The notes under the pieces: model-generated | The model's database searches: none | Seen by the model: only the letters and a program-made list of their open reading frames with translations | Told to the model about the DNA's origin: nothing | Shown here: positions 26,666-36,073 of the stretch, piece by piece | Layout of the letters: the number at the start of each line of letters is the position of its first letter | Position numbering within the stretch: the first letter of the stretch is position 1 | NCBI RefSeq assembly: GCF_023617245.1 | Contig: NZ_CP067396.1 | Span: 310,001 to 374,000 of the forward strand | DNA from: Lysobacter enzymogenes | Lineage (GTDB): Bacteria; Pseudomonadota; Gammaproteobacteria; Xanthomonadales; Xanthomonadaceae | DNA: 64,000 bases | Direction of reading: 5' to 3' | Program-made: the position numbers and the translations under genes

Positions 26666-27088
26666 ATGCGCCTCGTGAAGTACCTGCTGCTGTCCTGCCT
26701 GTTCGCGTTCGCCGTGGCCGGTTGCCAGACCACCGGCACCCAGAACAACCGCCTGACCGAGATGCAGTACGCCTATTCGGCGGCGGTGCGCTGGGGCGAC
26801 TTCGAAGGCGCGGCCAACCTGATCAAGCCCGAGCTGCGCAAGCAGCTGGCGCCCACGCCGATGCAGCTGGAGCGCTACAAGCAGATCCAGGTGTCCGGCT
26901 ACAACGATGTCGGCAGCGAGGTCGACAAGAAGAAGGGCAGCGCCGTGCGCATCGTCAACATCGGCGTGATCAACCGCCACACCATGGCCGAGCGCAGCGT
27001 GCGCTACATCGAGGCCTGGGAATGGGATCCGGTGGCCAAGACCTGGTGGCTGATCGGAGGCCTGCCGGATTTCTGGCAAGGCGAGTAA
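26666..27088 (+). CDS. Small lipoprotein of unknown function
   Basis: 140 residues. The leader MRLVKYLLLSCLFAFAVAGC gives a lipobox VAGC with Cys20. The mature domain starts QTTGTQNNRLTEMQYAYSAAVRWGDFEGA and contains a Lys-rich turn (VDKKKGS), then a beta-rich end with EAWEWDPVAKTWWLIGGLP. The helix-then-sheet pattern resembles SnoaL/NTF2-like small domains, but that is a guess. It is followed by a very long perfect hairpin. Confidence 0.8.
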   Translation: MRLVKYLLLSCLFAFAVAGCQTTGTQNNRLTEMQYAYSAAVRWGDFEGAANLIKPELRKQLAPTPMQLERYKQIQVSGYNDVGSEVDKKKGSAVRIVNIGVINRHTMAERSVRYIEAWEWDPVAKTWWLIGGLPDFWQGE

Positions 27089-27100
27089 GGGCGAGGAAAT

Positions 27101-27161
27101 AGCGCAGAGGAGCGAGCAGTGAGCGAAAGCCGCTTTCGCTCACTGCTCGCTCCTCTGCGCT
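27101..27161. repeat. Perfect 29-base inverted repeat with 3-base loop
   Basis: Arms 27101-27129 and 27133-27161 are exact reverse complements (AGCGCAGAGGAGCGAGCAGT... on the left), with loop CCG. It lies 12 bases after the lipoprotein stop. No T-run follows, so it is not a standard intrinsic terminator, though it would stop or protect the transcript end. Confidence 0.9.
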
Positions 27162-27271
27162 CCCCCGCTCGCTCCGGCCCCGCAGGGCCCTTTTGCGCCC
27201 CGGCCCCGCCTAAGAGACAATCCCCGCCCCGCGAGGGCCGTGCCGGCCCCGCCCGTGCGTGAGCTGACTCC

Positions 27272-27709
27272 GTGAGTTTCGACGAATTGCTGGCGTTCGC
27301 CGGCCGCCACCTGTACCTGTCGCTGGGCCTGGTCGGCTTGACCCTGGCGCTGATCTACACCGAGACCGCGCGCCTGTTCCGCGGCTACAAGGCCCTGCGC
27401 CCGGCCGAGCTGACCCAGATGATCAACCGCGACAACGCCCTGGTCATCGACCTGTCGGCAATCGGCGAGTACGAAAAGGGCCACATCCCGGGCAGCCGCT
27501 CGGTCCAGCCGAGCCAGTTCGATCCGGAAAGCAAGCTGCTGGCCAACGCCAAGCAGCTGCCGGTGGTGGCGGTGTGCCGCAACGGCCAGGCCTCGGCCGA
27601 CGCGGCCAAGCGTCTGAAGAAGGCTGGTTTCGAGAAGGTCTACTGGCTCGACGGCGGCATCGCCGCCTGGCAACAGGCCGAGCTGCCGCTGGTCAAGGGC
27701 CGCAACTGA
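27272..27709 (+). CDS. Membrane-anchored rhodanese-like protein
   Basis: 145 residues starting at GTG 27272. One N-terminal membrane segment (LYLSLGLVGLTLALIY) precedes a single rhodanese domain (about 38-140) with VIDLSAIGEYEKGHIPGSRSV and the active-site loop VCRNGQAS, whose Cys would carry the persulfide sulfur. The YibN-type layout upstream of secB is common in gammaproteobacteria. In those operons a glutaredoxin gene normally sits between them; here 397 bases without a gene are found instead. Confidence 0.9.
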   Translation: MSFDELLAFAGRHLYLSLGLVGLTLALIYTETARLFRGYKALRPAELTQMINRDNALVIDLSAIGEYEKGHIPGSRSVQPSQFDPESKLLANAKQLPVVAVCRNGQASADAAKRLKKAGFEKVYWLDGGIAAWQQAELPLVKGRN

Positions 27710-28106
27710 CGCTGTCGCGGCCGCGCCGACTCGGCGGCTGACGCGGCGCGCGTCGGCGTATTCGCGCGGTCTTCCCGGCGAGGCCGCGCCCACGCCAGCG
27801 GCCGTCCCAATCCGGATCCGCGCCCGTCGCCGCTGTCGTATCGCCGCCACGCGCGCCGCTTAGGCTGGGCGCCGCGTCTCGCCGCCGGCGACCGCGCCGG
27901 CCGATTGTGTGAGGCGCGCCGGGGTTCCGGCGCGGCGACCGGTCCGCCCGCGTCGCGGGGACTTGATCGCGCCGTAATCGCCTCAATCCACCTTAGTTCC
28001 GCGGCCGATCCCGCGCCGCCGCCGCCGGGCCGTTTGGTCCCGGCGCGGGCGAGCGGGCATAATCGGCCTCTTTTCCGAATTTCATCTTGCTGGGGGAGTC
28101 ACCACG
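27710..28106. other. 397-base gap between rhodanese gene and secB
   Basis: No frame here has the third-position GC bias or domain content of a gene; in particular no CPYC glutaredoxin motif was found. The end of the gap holds GGGGGAG, the secB ribosome binding site. The secB promoter is probably here. Confidence 0.5.
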
Positions 28107-28616
28107 ATGTCCGAAGAAAACGTCAACGGCGCCGCCGCGCCGGCCGAAGCCGCAACCGGCCCCGCGTTCACCGTCGAAAAGATCTACGTCAAGGACGTCT
28201 CCTTCGAAGTCCCCGGCGCGCCGGCGGTGTTCGCCGAGACCCAGCAGCCGCAGCTGCAGCTGAACCTGTCGCAGAACGTGCAGCGCGTCGGCGACAACGC
28301 CTTCGAAGTCGTGCTCGGCGTGACCCTGACCTGCACCGCCGGCGACAAGCCGATGTACCTGGCCGAAGTGAAGCAGGCCGGCGTGTTCGGCCTGATCGGC
28401 TTCGACGAGCAGACCCTCGACGCGATGCTCGGCACCCATTGCCCGAACGTGCTGTACCCGTACGCGCGCCAGCTGGTCAGCGACCTGATCCAGGCCGGCG
28501 GCTTCCCGCCGTTCTTCCTGCAGCCGATCAACTTCGACGCGCTCTACGCCGAAGGCCTGCGCCAGCGCGCGTCCCAGGGCAACCTGGCCGACGCGGAAAC
28601 CGCCGGCAACGCCTGA
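28107..28616 (+). CDS. secB: Protein-export chaperone SecB
   Basis: 169 residues. After an Ala-rich N-terminus come the SecB hallmarks: FTVEKIYVKDVSFEVPGAPAVF, LQLNLSQNVQRVGDNAFEVVLGVTLTC, AEVKQAGVFGLIGF, and LYPYARQLVSDLIQAGGFPPFFLQPINFDALY. SecB tetramers hold precursor proteins unfolded and pass them to SecA. gpsA follows after 31 bases on the same strand, a conserved pairing. Confidence 0.98.
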   Translation: MSEENVNGAAAPAEAATGPAFTVEKIYVKDVSFEVPGAPAVFAETQQPQLQLNLSQNVQRVGDNAFEVVLGVTLTCTAGDKPMYLAEVKQAGVFGLIGFDEQTLDAMLGTHCPNVLYPYARQLVSDLIQAGGFPPFFLQPINFDALYAEGLRQRASQGNLADAETAGNA

Positions 28617-28647
28617 TCCCGCGCACGCATCGGGGCCCGCCGCGCGC

Positions 28648-29685
28648 ATGACTTCGCAGACCACGACTCCCAAGCCGCGCGTGGCGGTGCTCGGTGCCGG
28701 CTCCTGGGGCACCGCGCTGGCCGCCCTGATCGCCCGGCACGGTCATCCGACCGTGCTGTGGGGCCGCGACGCCGACGTCGCCGCGGCCATCGATAGCCGC
28801 CACGAGAACCCGCGCTACCTTCCGGGCATCGCCCTGCCGGACGCGCTGCGCGCCACCACCGACCTGCCGGCCGCGCTCGCGCACGCCGACCTGGTGCTGG
28901 TGGTGACGCCCTCGCACGCCTTCGCCGAAACCCTGCGCGCGCTGGCCCCGCACCGGCCCGCGCACGCCGGCGTGGCCTGGGCGACCAAGGGCTTCGAGCC
29001 CGGCAGCGGCCGCTTCCTGCACGAAGTCGCCGAAGAAACGCTCGGCGCCGGCGTGCCGCTCGCGGTCGTCACCGGCCCCTCGTTCGCCAAGGAAGTCGCG
29101 CAGGGCCTGCCGACCGCGCTGACCGTGCATTCCGAGGACGCGGACTTCGCCCAGTCGGTGGCCGACGCGCTGCACGGCCCGGCGTTCCGCGCCTACACCG
29201 GCGACGACATGCTCGGCGCCGAACTCGGCGGCGCGATGAAGAACGTGCTCGCGGTGGCCACCGGCGTCGCCGATGGCATGCAGTTGGGCCTCAACGCCCG
29301 CGCCGGCCTGATCACCCGCGGCCTCAACGAAATGCTGCGCCTCAACCAGGCCATCGGCGGCCAGCCCGAAACCCTGATGGGCCTGGCCGGCCTCGGCGAC
29401 CTGGTGCTGACCTGCACCGGCGACCTGTCGCGCAACCGCCGCCTGGGCCTGGCCCTGGGCCGAGGCCAGTCGATCGAAGACGCGGTGCGCGAGATCGGCC
29501 AGGTGGTCGAGTCGGTGCAGACCGCCGACGAAGTCATGCGCCAGGCCGAACGCCACGGCATCGAACTGCCGATCTCCAGCGCCGTGCGCGAGGTGCTGCA
29601 CGGCCGCATCACGCCGTCCGACGGCCTGCGCCAGTTGCTCGCGCGCGAGCAGAAGCCCGAGTACCCGAACGACCTGTTCGGTTGA
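28648..29685 (+). CDS. gpsA: NAD(P)-dependent glycerol-3-phosphate dehydrogenase
   Basis: 345 residues. Rossmann start VAVLGAGSWGTALAALIARHGH, then WATKGFEPG, the conserved VTGPSFAKEVAQGLPTALT block, GAELGGAMKNVLAVATGVADG with the catalytic Lys, and the C-terminal AGLGDLVLTCTGDLSRNRRLG. It reduces dihydroxyacetone phosphate to sn-glycerol-3-phosphate for phospholipid synthesis. It is the last gene of the secB unit and is followed by an intrinsic terminator. Confidence 0.98.
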   Translation: MTSQTTTPKPRVAVLGAGSWGTALAALIARHGHPTVLWGRDADVAAAIDSRHENPRYLPGIALPDALRATTDLPAALAHADLVLVVTPSHAFAETLRALAPHRPAHAGVAWATKGFEPGSGRFLHEVAEETLGAGVPLAVVTGPSFAKEVAQGLPTALTVHSEDADFAQSVADALHGPAFRAYTGDDMLGAELGGAMKNVLAVATGVADGMQLGLNARAGLITRGLNEMLRLNQAIGGQPETLMGLAGLGDLVLTCTGDLSRNRRLGLALGRGQSIEDAVREIGQVVESVQTADEVMRQAERHGIELPISSAVREVLHGRITPSDGLRQLLAREQKPEYPNDLFG

Positions 29686-29710
29686 GGCGCGCCGGGTAGT
29701 ACGGACGAAA

Positions 29711-29733
29711 AGCCCGGCGATGCCGGGCTTTTT
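29711..29733 (+). terminator. Intrinsic terminator after gpsA
   Basis: Stem AGCCCGGC, loop GAT, stem GCCGGGCT followed by T residues, 26 bases after the gpsA stop. Confidence 0.9.
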
Positions 29734-29799
29734 CATGCCGCGATGCGCGTGCGATCCGCGGCGCGAACGCAGCGCGCCTCTTCGCCGCGACCGACACGC

Positions 29800-29829
29800 A
29801 AAAAAGAGCCCGGCCTTGCGGCCGGGCTC
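29800..29829 (-). terminator. Intrinsic terminator of the ax21-family gene
   Basis: On the minus strand: GAGCCCGGCC, loop GCAA, GGCCGGGCTC, then six T. It lies 71 bases past the ax21-family stop. Confidence 0.88.
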
Positions 29830-29900
29830 CATCGCGACGATTCGGGGGAGAGAGAGAAAAGTGCGCGAGTGTGTTGCCTGAGTCTTCCCGGAGCGCTTTC

Positions 29901-30551
29901 TTAGAAGCTGAAGCGCGGACCGATGAAGAATTCCTTGTGGCCGCCGTCGACGAACTTGGCGTCGGCGGTGATGCCCCAGCTCTGGTTGAACTTCACCTGG
30001 GTGCCGACGCGGCCGTAGAACTTGCCGTCGTACTGCTTGGTCAGGTCGCCGTAACGCTCGGCCTTGTCGAAGTCCTGGTAACCGGCGAAGGCATAGCCTT
30101 CCCAGTTCGGCGCCAGCGAACCGCGCACGCCGGCCTCGACGAAGCCGCCCTTGAACTTCTGCGAACCGCCGCCCAGGGCGTTGTCGAAGTCGTACTTGTT
30201 CTGCTCGTAGGCGATGCGGGTGACCAGGTCGACGCGGCTGCTCAGCTCATGGTTGTAGCCCAGGCCGACGTTGAAGCGGTCGACATCGGTGCTCGGAATG
30301 CGGAACACGTTGCCGCCGACGTTGAGGTTCTTCGAGTCGGTCTCCTGCTGGCTGTAGCTGCCGAAGACGTGGAAATTCGGGTGGAACGCGTACGAACCGG
30401 CGATGGTCCAGCCATCGGAGTCGGCGAACTTGTTCTTGGCGTCGAACTTGGCGTAGCCGGCTTCGACGTAGTTGTAGGAAATGCCTTCCGCGGCCGAAGC
30501 GGTGAACGGCAGCGCGGCGGCGAGGGTGAGGGCAAGCAATGCACGCTTCAT
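29901..30551 (-). CDS. ax21: Ax21/OmpO-family outer-membrane beta-barrel protein
   Basis: 216 residues. Signal peptide MKRALLALTLAAALPFTASA, then the Ax21 opening AEGISYNYVEAGYAKFD. The rest alternates aromatic/polar residues in beta strands with short Gly/Asn turns and ends in Phe (GPRFSF), the outer-membrane insertion signal. Family members in Xanthomonas and Stenotrophomonas are secreted in vesicles; early reports of an immune-elicitor or quorum role were retracted, so treat the protein as a small porin-like barrel. It is monocistronic with its own terminator and an AT-richer upstream region, which fits strong expression. Confidence 0.9.
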   Translation of the reverse strand: MKRALLALTLAAALPFTASAAEGISYNYVEAGYAKFDAKNKFADSDGWTIAGSYAFHPNFHVFGSYSQQETDSKNLNVGGNVFRIPSTDVDRFNVGLGYNHELSSRVDLVTRIAYEQNKYDFDNALGGGSQKFKGGFVEAGVRGSLAPNWEGYAFAGYQDFDKAERYGDLTKQYDGKFYGRVGTQVKFNQSWGITADAKFVDGGHKEFFIGPRFSF

Positions 30552-30901
30552 GAAGGTCTAGCCTCTTATTGGTCTTATTCCGTTTCCACGCGCCTCGGGG
30601 TAAGGCGTACTTGTGGATTCGGTGTGCGCAGTATCGTCGCCGCGCTTCAATAGCGCCTGAATTTTTCCGGGATTTTTATGGGAACTAAACGTTCTGTTTA
30701 CGGTACTTCGGTTTTGTACTAGGCCTGAAGTCATGGTTTTCAAGGGGTTTTTCGCGTTTTTCGCGGCGCAGTCTTGCTCGCGGCTGAACATCGCCGCGCA
30801 CAATCGGCAAACCGCCCGGGCGCAAGAATCGGATGGCGCGCAGATGCGCGCATCGCCAGCATGACGCTCGTCATCCGTATACGTTCGAGGGCATCCGACC
30901 G
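30552..30901. promoter_or_regulatory. 350-base divergent intergenic region, AT-rich centre
   Basis: It separates the ax21-family gene (minus) from the oxygenase gene (plus). The 30650-30760 part is clearly AT-richer than the window (runs such as TTTTTATGGGAACTAAACG), which suggests a promoter for the ax21-family gene. No operator or small gene could be identified with confidence. Confidence 0.4.
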
Positions 30902-31657
30902 ATGCGAGCAGAGACCGACGCCGCGGCGGACGCCGCGCGCGATCCGCGCCAGCGCCTGTGCCGCCGCATCGCCGGCTACGACTGGGATGCGCTCGCCGCC
31001 GCGCTCGACGCGGATGGCTGGGCCGTGTTGCCGAAGCTGCTCGGCGCGCGGCAATGCGCGGCCTTGGCCGAGGGCTACGACGAGGACGCGCGTTACCGCA
31101 GCCGCGTGACGATGCAGCGCCACGGCTTCGGCCGCGGCGAATACCGCTACTTCCGCTATCCGCTGCCGCCGTTGCTGCAAACCCTGCGCGAAAGCTTGTA
31201 CCCGCGGTTAGCGCCGGTGGCGACGCGTTGGAACGCGATGCTCGGGGTGGACGATGCGTATCCGGACACGCTCGAGGCGTTTCTCGCGCGCTGCCACGCG
31301 GCCGGACAGACGCGGCCGACGCCGCTGCTTCTGCGCTATGGCACAGGCGACTACAACTGCCTGCACCAGGACGTGTACGGCGCGCATGTGTTTCCGCTGC
31401 AGGTCGCGATCCTGCTGTCGCAGCCCGGACGCGACTTCGACGGCGGCGAGTTCGTGCTGACCGAGCAGCGCCCGCGCATGCAGTCGCGCGCGCAGGTCGT
31501 GCCGCTGCAACAGGGCGACGCGGTGGTCTTCGCCGTGCGCCATCGACCGCAGCGCGGCGCGCGCGGGTTCTACCGGGTCAACCTGCGCCATGGCGTAAGC
31601 GCGTTGCGCGCGGGGACGCGGCATACGCTCGGGGTGATCTTCCACGACGCGCAGTGA
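30902..31657 (+). CDS. 2-oxoglutarate/Fe(II) dioxygenase family protein
   Basis: 251 residues from ATG 30902; a start at 30833 is possible but less likely. After a helical N-terminus (DADGWAVLPKLLGARQCAALAEGY) the double-stranded beta helix has the iron-binding HxD in CLHQDVYGAHVFPLQVAILLS and the distal His in YRVNLRHGVS, with an Arg nearby to hold 2-oxoglutarate. Proteins of this kind are often annotated as proline-hydroxylase-like; the substrate is unknown. A REP pair follows. Confidence 0.87.
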   Translation: MRAETDAAADAARDPRQRLCRRIAGYDWDALAAALDADGWAVLPKLLGARQCAALAEGYDEDARYRSRVTMQRHGFGRGEYRYFRYPLPPLLQTLRESLYPRLAPVATRWNAMLGVDDAYPDTLEAFLARCHAAGQTRPTPLLLRYGTGDYNCLHQDVYGAHVFPLQVAILLSQPGRDFDGGEFVLTEQRPRMQSRAQVVPLQQGDAVVFAVRHRPQRGARGFYRVNLRHGVSALRAGTRHTLGVIFHDAQ

Positions 31658-31669
31658 GCGGCGGTCGGA

Positions 31670-31759
31670 GTGGGAGGGCCTTCAGGCCCGATGCTTTTCG
31701 CTCGGGTCGCCGCGGTCTGGGACAAGAGCGTCGGGACTGAAGTCCCTCCCACAAGAGCG
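31670..31759. repeat. REP hairpin pair (family A) with two different stem variants
   Basis: The forward copy has the C-G stem (GGGCCTTCAGGCCC, 31670-31694). The facing copy has the A-T stem (GGGACTGAAGTCCC, 31729-31759). The gap 31658-31987 otherwise shows no gene. Confidence 0.9.
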
Positions 31760-31987
31760 CCGGCAGATGAGGGGTCTGCGCAGAAGGTTGTTCAACCGTT
31801 CGCGGAAACGCGATTTTGCCGCTTGATCGGCCGCCGCGACGTTGCGTTCGTGCATCGCCCTGGCGTGACCGTCGCGCCGCCGCGGCAGCGTTGGCTTCAA
31901 CGTCGCGCGGCCTGCGCTGCGCGCACCGGCCGCGACGCACGCCGCGCGGCTGCCCTCATGGACGCGTCGGCCTCAAGGAGCAGGACC

Positions 31988-32767
31988 ATGCCGCTGCAGG
32001 ATCAATCGTTCGTTCGCCGCGAACTCGACTTCCCAGGCGCCTTGCGCCAAGGCGCCAGCGGCGCGGCGGTGAAGCGGGTGCAGGAATGGCTGGGCTTCCA
32101 CGGCAACGGCACCCCGGTCGACGGCAAGTTCGGCCCGGGCACCGAGCGCGCGCTGCAGGGGTTCGCCGCGCGCAAGCGCATCGCCTATGCCGGCGAAGTC
32201 GGGCCGGCGGTGTGGGCGGCCTTGACCGAACCGATGGCGCGGGTGCTCGCCGCCGCCGCGCCGGCCAACAAGCCGTATCCGCAGCTGGTGCGCTGGTTCG
32301 CCGAACAGCATCTGTCGGTCCATCCGATCGAGATCGGCGGCGCCAATCGCGGGCCGTGGGTGCGGCTGTACATGAAGGGCAGCGAAGGCGACTCGATGTT
32401 GTGGTGCGCCGGCTTCGTCAGCACGGTGCTGCGCCAGGCGGCCGAGCACGCGCAGCGGGCGATGCCCATCGCCGGCAGCTTCGGCTGCGACGAACTGGCC
32501 GCGCAGGCCAAGGCGGCCGGGCGCTTCCTCGCCGGGCGCACGGTCGCCGGCGGCAGCCCGGGCTTCGCCGCGCTCGGGGCGTGCGGGGTGTTCCTGGTAC
32601 GCAAGAGCGCCAGCGACTGGGTCCACACCGGATTCGCCTTCGACGGCAATGCCGAGAGCTTCCTCAGCATCGAGGGCAACACCGACCACAAAGGCTCGGC
32701 CAACGGCTTCGAGGTCGCCCAGCGCGCGCGCAAGACCGCGGCCTGCGATTTCATCCGCCTGGGCTGA
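31988..32767 (+). CDS. Peptidoglycan-binding and CHAP-like amidase/peptidase
   Basis: 259 residues from ATG 31988, AAGGAG 7 bases upstream. Residues 12-76 are a PG_binding_1 domain (LRQGASGAAVKRVQEWLGFHG, VDGKFGPGTERALQGFAARKRI). Residues about 90-259 form a papain-like NlpC/CHAP-type domain with Cys in SMLWCAGFVSTVL and His in SDWVHTGFAFD, then SIEGNTD. No signal peptide is visible, so export would need another route or it acts after lysis. The fold implies cleavage of peptidoglycan stem peptides. Monocistronic by context. Confidence 0.85.
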   Translation: MPLQDQSFVRRELDFPGALRQGASGAAVKRVQEWLGFHGNGTPVDGKFGPGTERALQGFAARKRIAYAGEVGPAVWAALTEPMARVLAAAAPANKPYPQLVRWFAEQHLSVHPIEIGGANRGPWVRLYMKGSEGDSMLWCAGFVSTVLRQAAEHAQRAMPIAGSFGCDELAAQAKAAGRFLAGRTVAGGSPGFAALGACGVFLVRKSASDWVHTGFAFDGNAESFLSIEGNTDHKGSANGFEVAQRARKTAACDFIRLG

Positions 32768-32935
32768 GCGGCGGCCAGCTGCGGTGCGGCGCGGTTCGGT
32801 CCGCACCGCCTCGATCACGCCGCCTCATTCGCGCCGCCTCATTCGCGCCCGGCAGCGGCGGCGCGCACAAATTCCGGACGGAATCTCTTCAACCCGTATT
32901 GACGGCCCGGTTCGCCGCGCTTACCTTGTGTCGAT

Positions 32936-32959
32936 AATGAAATGATATATCGTTTCATT
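32936..32959 (+). promoter_or_regulatory. Metalloregulator-type palindrome before the TonB receptor operon
   Basis: AATGAAATGATA and TATCGTTTCATT: 24 bases with 11 of 12 pairs complementary. The core GAAATGATATATCGTTTC resembles Zur-type operators (GAAATG...CATTTC). The slightly shifted 19-mer from 32933 matches the Fur box at 13 of 19 positions. It is an AT island 29 bases before the proposed start, where -10 elements would lie. Fur-family control is inferred; which metal cannot be decided. Confidence 0.6.
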
Positions 32960-32987
32960 TCACACTTTGAGCGTAGCAGGGGTCGCA

Positions 32988-35317
32988 GTGAGTACAGGCA
33001 GGCGGGGAGGCCGCGCGGCAGCGGCGGCGGGTATCGAAACGCAACGACGCGGGAGCGGCGGGCCCGTGGCGGCGCGCCTGGGCGCGACGCGTTGGATCGC
33101 CGGCGCGGCGCTGGCGGCGTTCGCGCTGCCGGCCGCGCTGGCCCAGACCGGCGCGGCGCGGGCCGCGCCCGATCAGGACGCGATCGATCCGATCGCGCCG
33201 GCCGACGCTTCCGCCGGCGGCGCCACCCCCAAGCTGCTCGACAAGGTCACCGTCGAGAGCGCCGCCGCCGCGCCCTGGGACCGGCCGGCGCCGACCGCCT
33301 CGCGCCTGGGCCTGAGCGCGCGCGAAACCCCGGCGACGGTCGAAACCCTGACCCAGGAACAGATCCAGGCGCGCGGCCTGCGCGGCAGCGTCGAGGCGCT
33401 CAACGCCGCGCCGGGCGTGCTCGCCGGGCAGCTGCCGTCTTCGCCCGGCATGGCCTCGATGCGCGGCTTCAGCGGCGGCGCGATCGCGCTGCTGTACGAC
33501 GGCGTGCGTCAGAGCGCGGCGCCGCTGGTGACCCGCGATTTCGATAGCTGGAGCTTCGAGCGCATCGAAGTGCTCAAGGGCCCGGCCTCGGTGCTGTACG
33601 GCGAGGGCGCGCTGGCCGGCGCGATCAACCTGGTGCCTAAGCGTCCCGACTTCGACGGCCGCGCGTTCTCGGGCCTGGTCGGGATCGGCAGCTTCGGCGG
33701 CCAGCGCTATGCGGTGGATTTCAACGAGCCGGTCGGCGAACGCCTGGCGCTGCGCGCGATCGCCAGCCACCGGCGCAGCGACGGTTACGTCGACGGCACC
33801 GCGAGCGAGGCGACCTCGGCGACCGTGGCCGCGCGCTGGCGGCCCAGCGATGCGGTCGAGGTCGATGTCGCGCTCGACCATTTCGAAGACGACTACGACA
33901 CCGCCTACTGGGGCACGCCGCTGGTTCCGGCGTCGTTGGCGCGCGATCCGGCGTCGCTGGTGCGCAGCGCCGACGGCCGCGTGCTGGACCGTTCGCTGCG
34001 CCGGCGCAACTACAACGTCGACAACGGCCTGCAGGACTCGCGCGGCGACTGGCTGCGCACCCGGGTGGGCTGGCAGATCGGCGAGGGCCTGCGTTTCTCC
34101 AACGAGTTCAGCTACTACGACGCCAAGCGCCGCTGGTGGAACTCGGAAACCTATGCGTTCAACCCGCGCACTCGCCTGCTCGACCGCGGCACCACCCGGA
34201 TCGAGCACGATCACCGCTTCTGGGTCGAGCGCGCGACCCTGTCGCTGGACGGCGATTGGGGCGGCCGCCGCAACCGTGCCGCGATCGGCGCCGAGGTCAG
34301 CGACGGCCACTTCGCGGTCATGCGCCGGTTCGGTACGACCACGGCGGTGGATCCGTTCGCGCCGCGGCGCGGATCGGCCGGCTTCGCCGACACCGCGGCC
34401 AACTTTCCCGGCGCCGGCAATCGCGTCGATTTCGATTCGAGCACCCGGGTGTACTCGGTGTTCGCCGAGGATGCGCTGAACCTCAGCGAGCGCTGGCTGC
34501 TGCTGGCGGGATTGCGCTACGACCGGATCGAGCTGGAACGGCGCATCGTCGATCGCAACACCGGCGCGCGCTCGCGCTTCGAGCGCAACTACGAACCGTT
34601 GTCGTGGCGGGTCGGTACGGTCTACGACCTCGCGCCCAAGACCCAACTGTACGCGCAGTACAGCACCTCGGTGGCGCCGGTCGGCAGCTTGCCGCTGTTG
34701 TCGCTGGCCAACTCGCGCTTCGAACTGACCCAGGGCCGCTCGGCCGAGGCCGGGATCAAGAGCAGCGTGTGGGACGGCCGCGTCGATCTGGGCGCGAGCG
34801 CGTACTGGATCGAGCAGGACGATATCGTCACCCGCGATCCGAACAACGCGAACCTGTCGGTGCAGGGCGGGACGCAGTCTTCGCGCGGCGTCGAACTGAG
34901 CGCGGCGGCGTCGCTGACCCGCGCGTTGCGCGTCGACGCCAGCGTCGCCGCGCTCGACGCGCGCTTCGACAAACTGCGCGAAGCCGGCGGCGCCGACCGC
35001 GCCGGCAACGTGCCGCCGAACGTGCCCGAACGCCTGGCCCAGCTCCACGCGAGCTATCGCTTCGACGCGCTGCCGCTGACCGTCGGCGCCGACGCCCGCT
35101 ATGTCGGCCCGTGGTACGCCGACAACGCCAACCGCCTGCGCGTCGCCGGCAGCACGGTATGGGACGCCAGCGTCGCCTACCGGCTGCCGTTCGGCGAGAT
35201 CGCGCTGTACGGCCGCAACCTCGGCGACGCGCTGTACGCCGACTGGATCGGCGGGGCCGCCGACCAGTTCGTGCTCGGCGCGCCGCGCAGCGTCGAGCTG
35301 ACCTTGAGGGTGAACCT

Positions 35318-35321
<4 letters not shown>
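32988..35321 (+). CDS. TonB-dependent siderophore-type receptor
   Basis: 777 residues from GTG 32988 (AGGGG upstream); an in-frame TTG at 32967 is the alternative. A long Arg/Ala-rich leader ends around LPAALA. The plug domain has SARETPATVETLTQEQIQARGLRGSVEALNAAPGV, MRGFSGGAIALLYDGVR and FERIEVLKGPASVLYGEGALAGAINLVPKRP, all classical for siderophore receptors. The 22-strand barrel ends in RSVELTLRVNL. It probably imports a metal chelate across the outer membrane using TonB. It overlaps the ABC ATPase start by 4 bases and opens the operon behind the palindrome. Confidence 0.92.
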
Positions 35322-36069
<748 letters not shown>

Positions 36070-36073
<4 letters not shown>

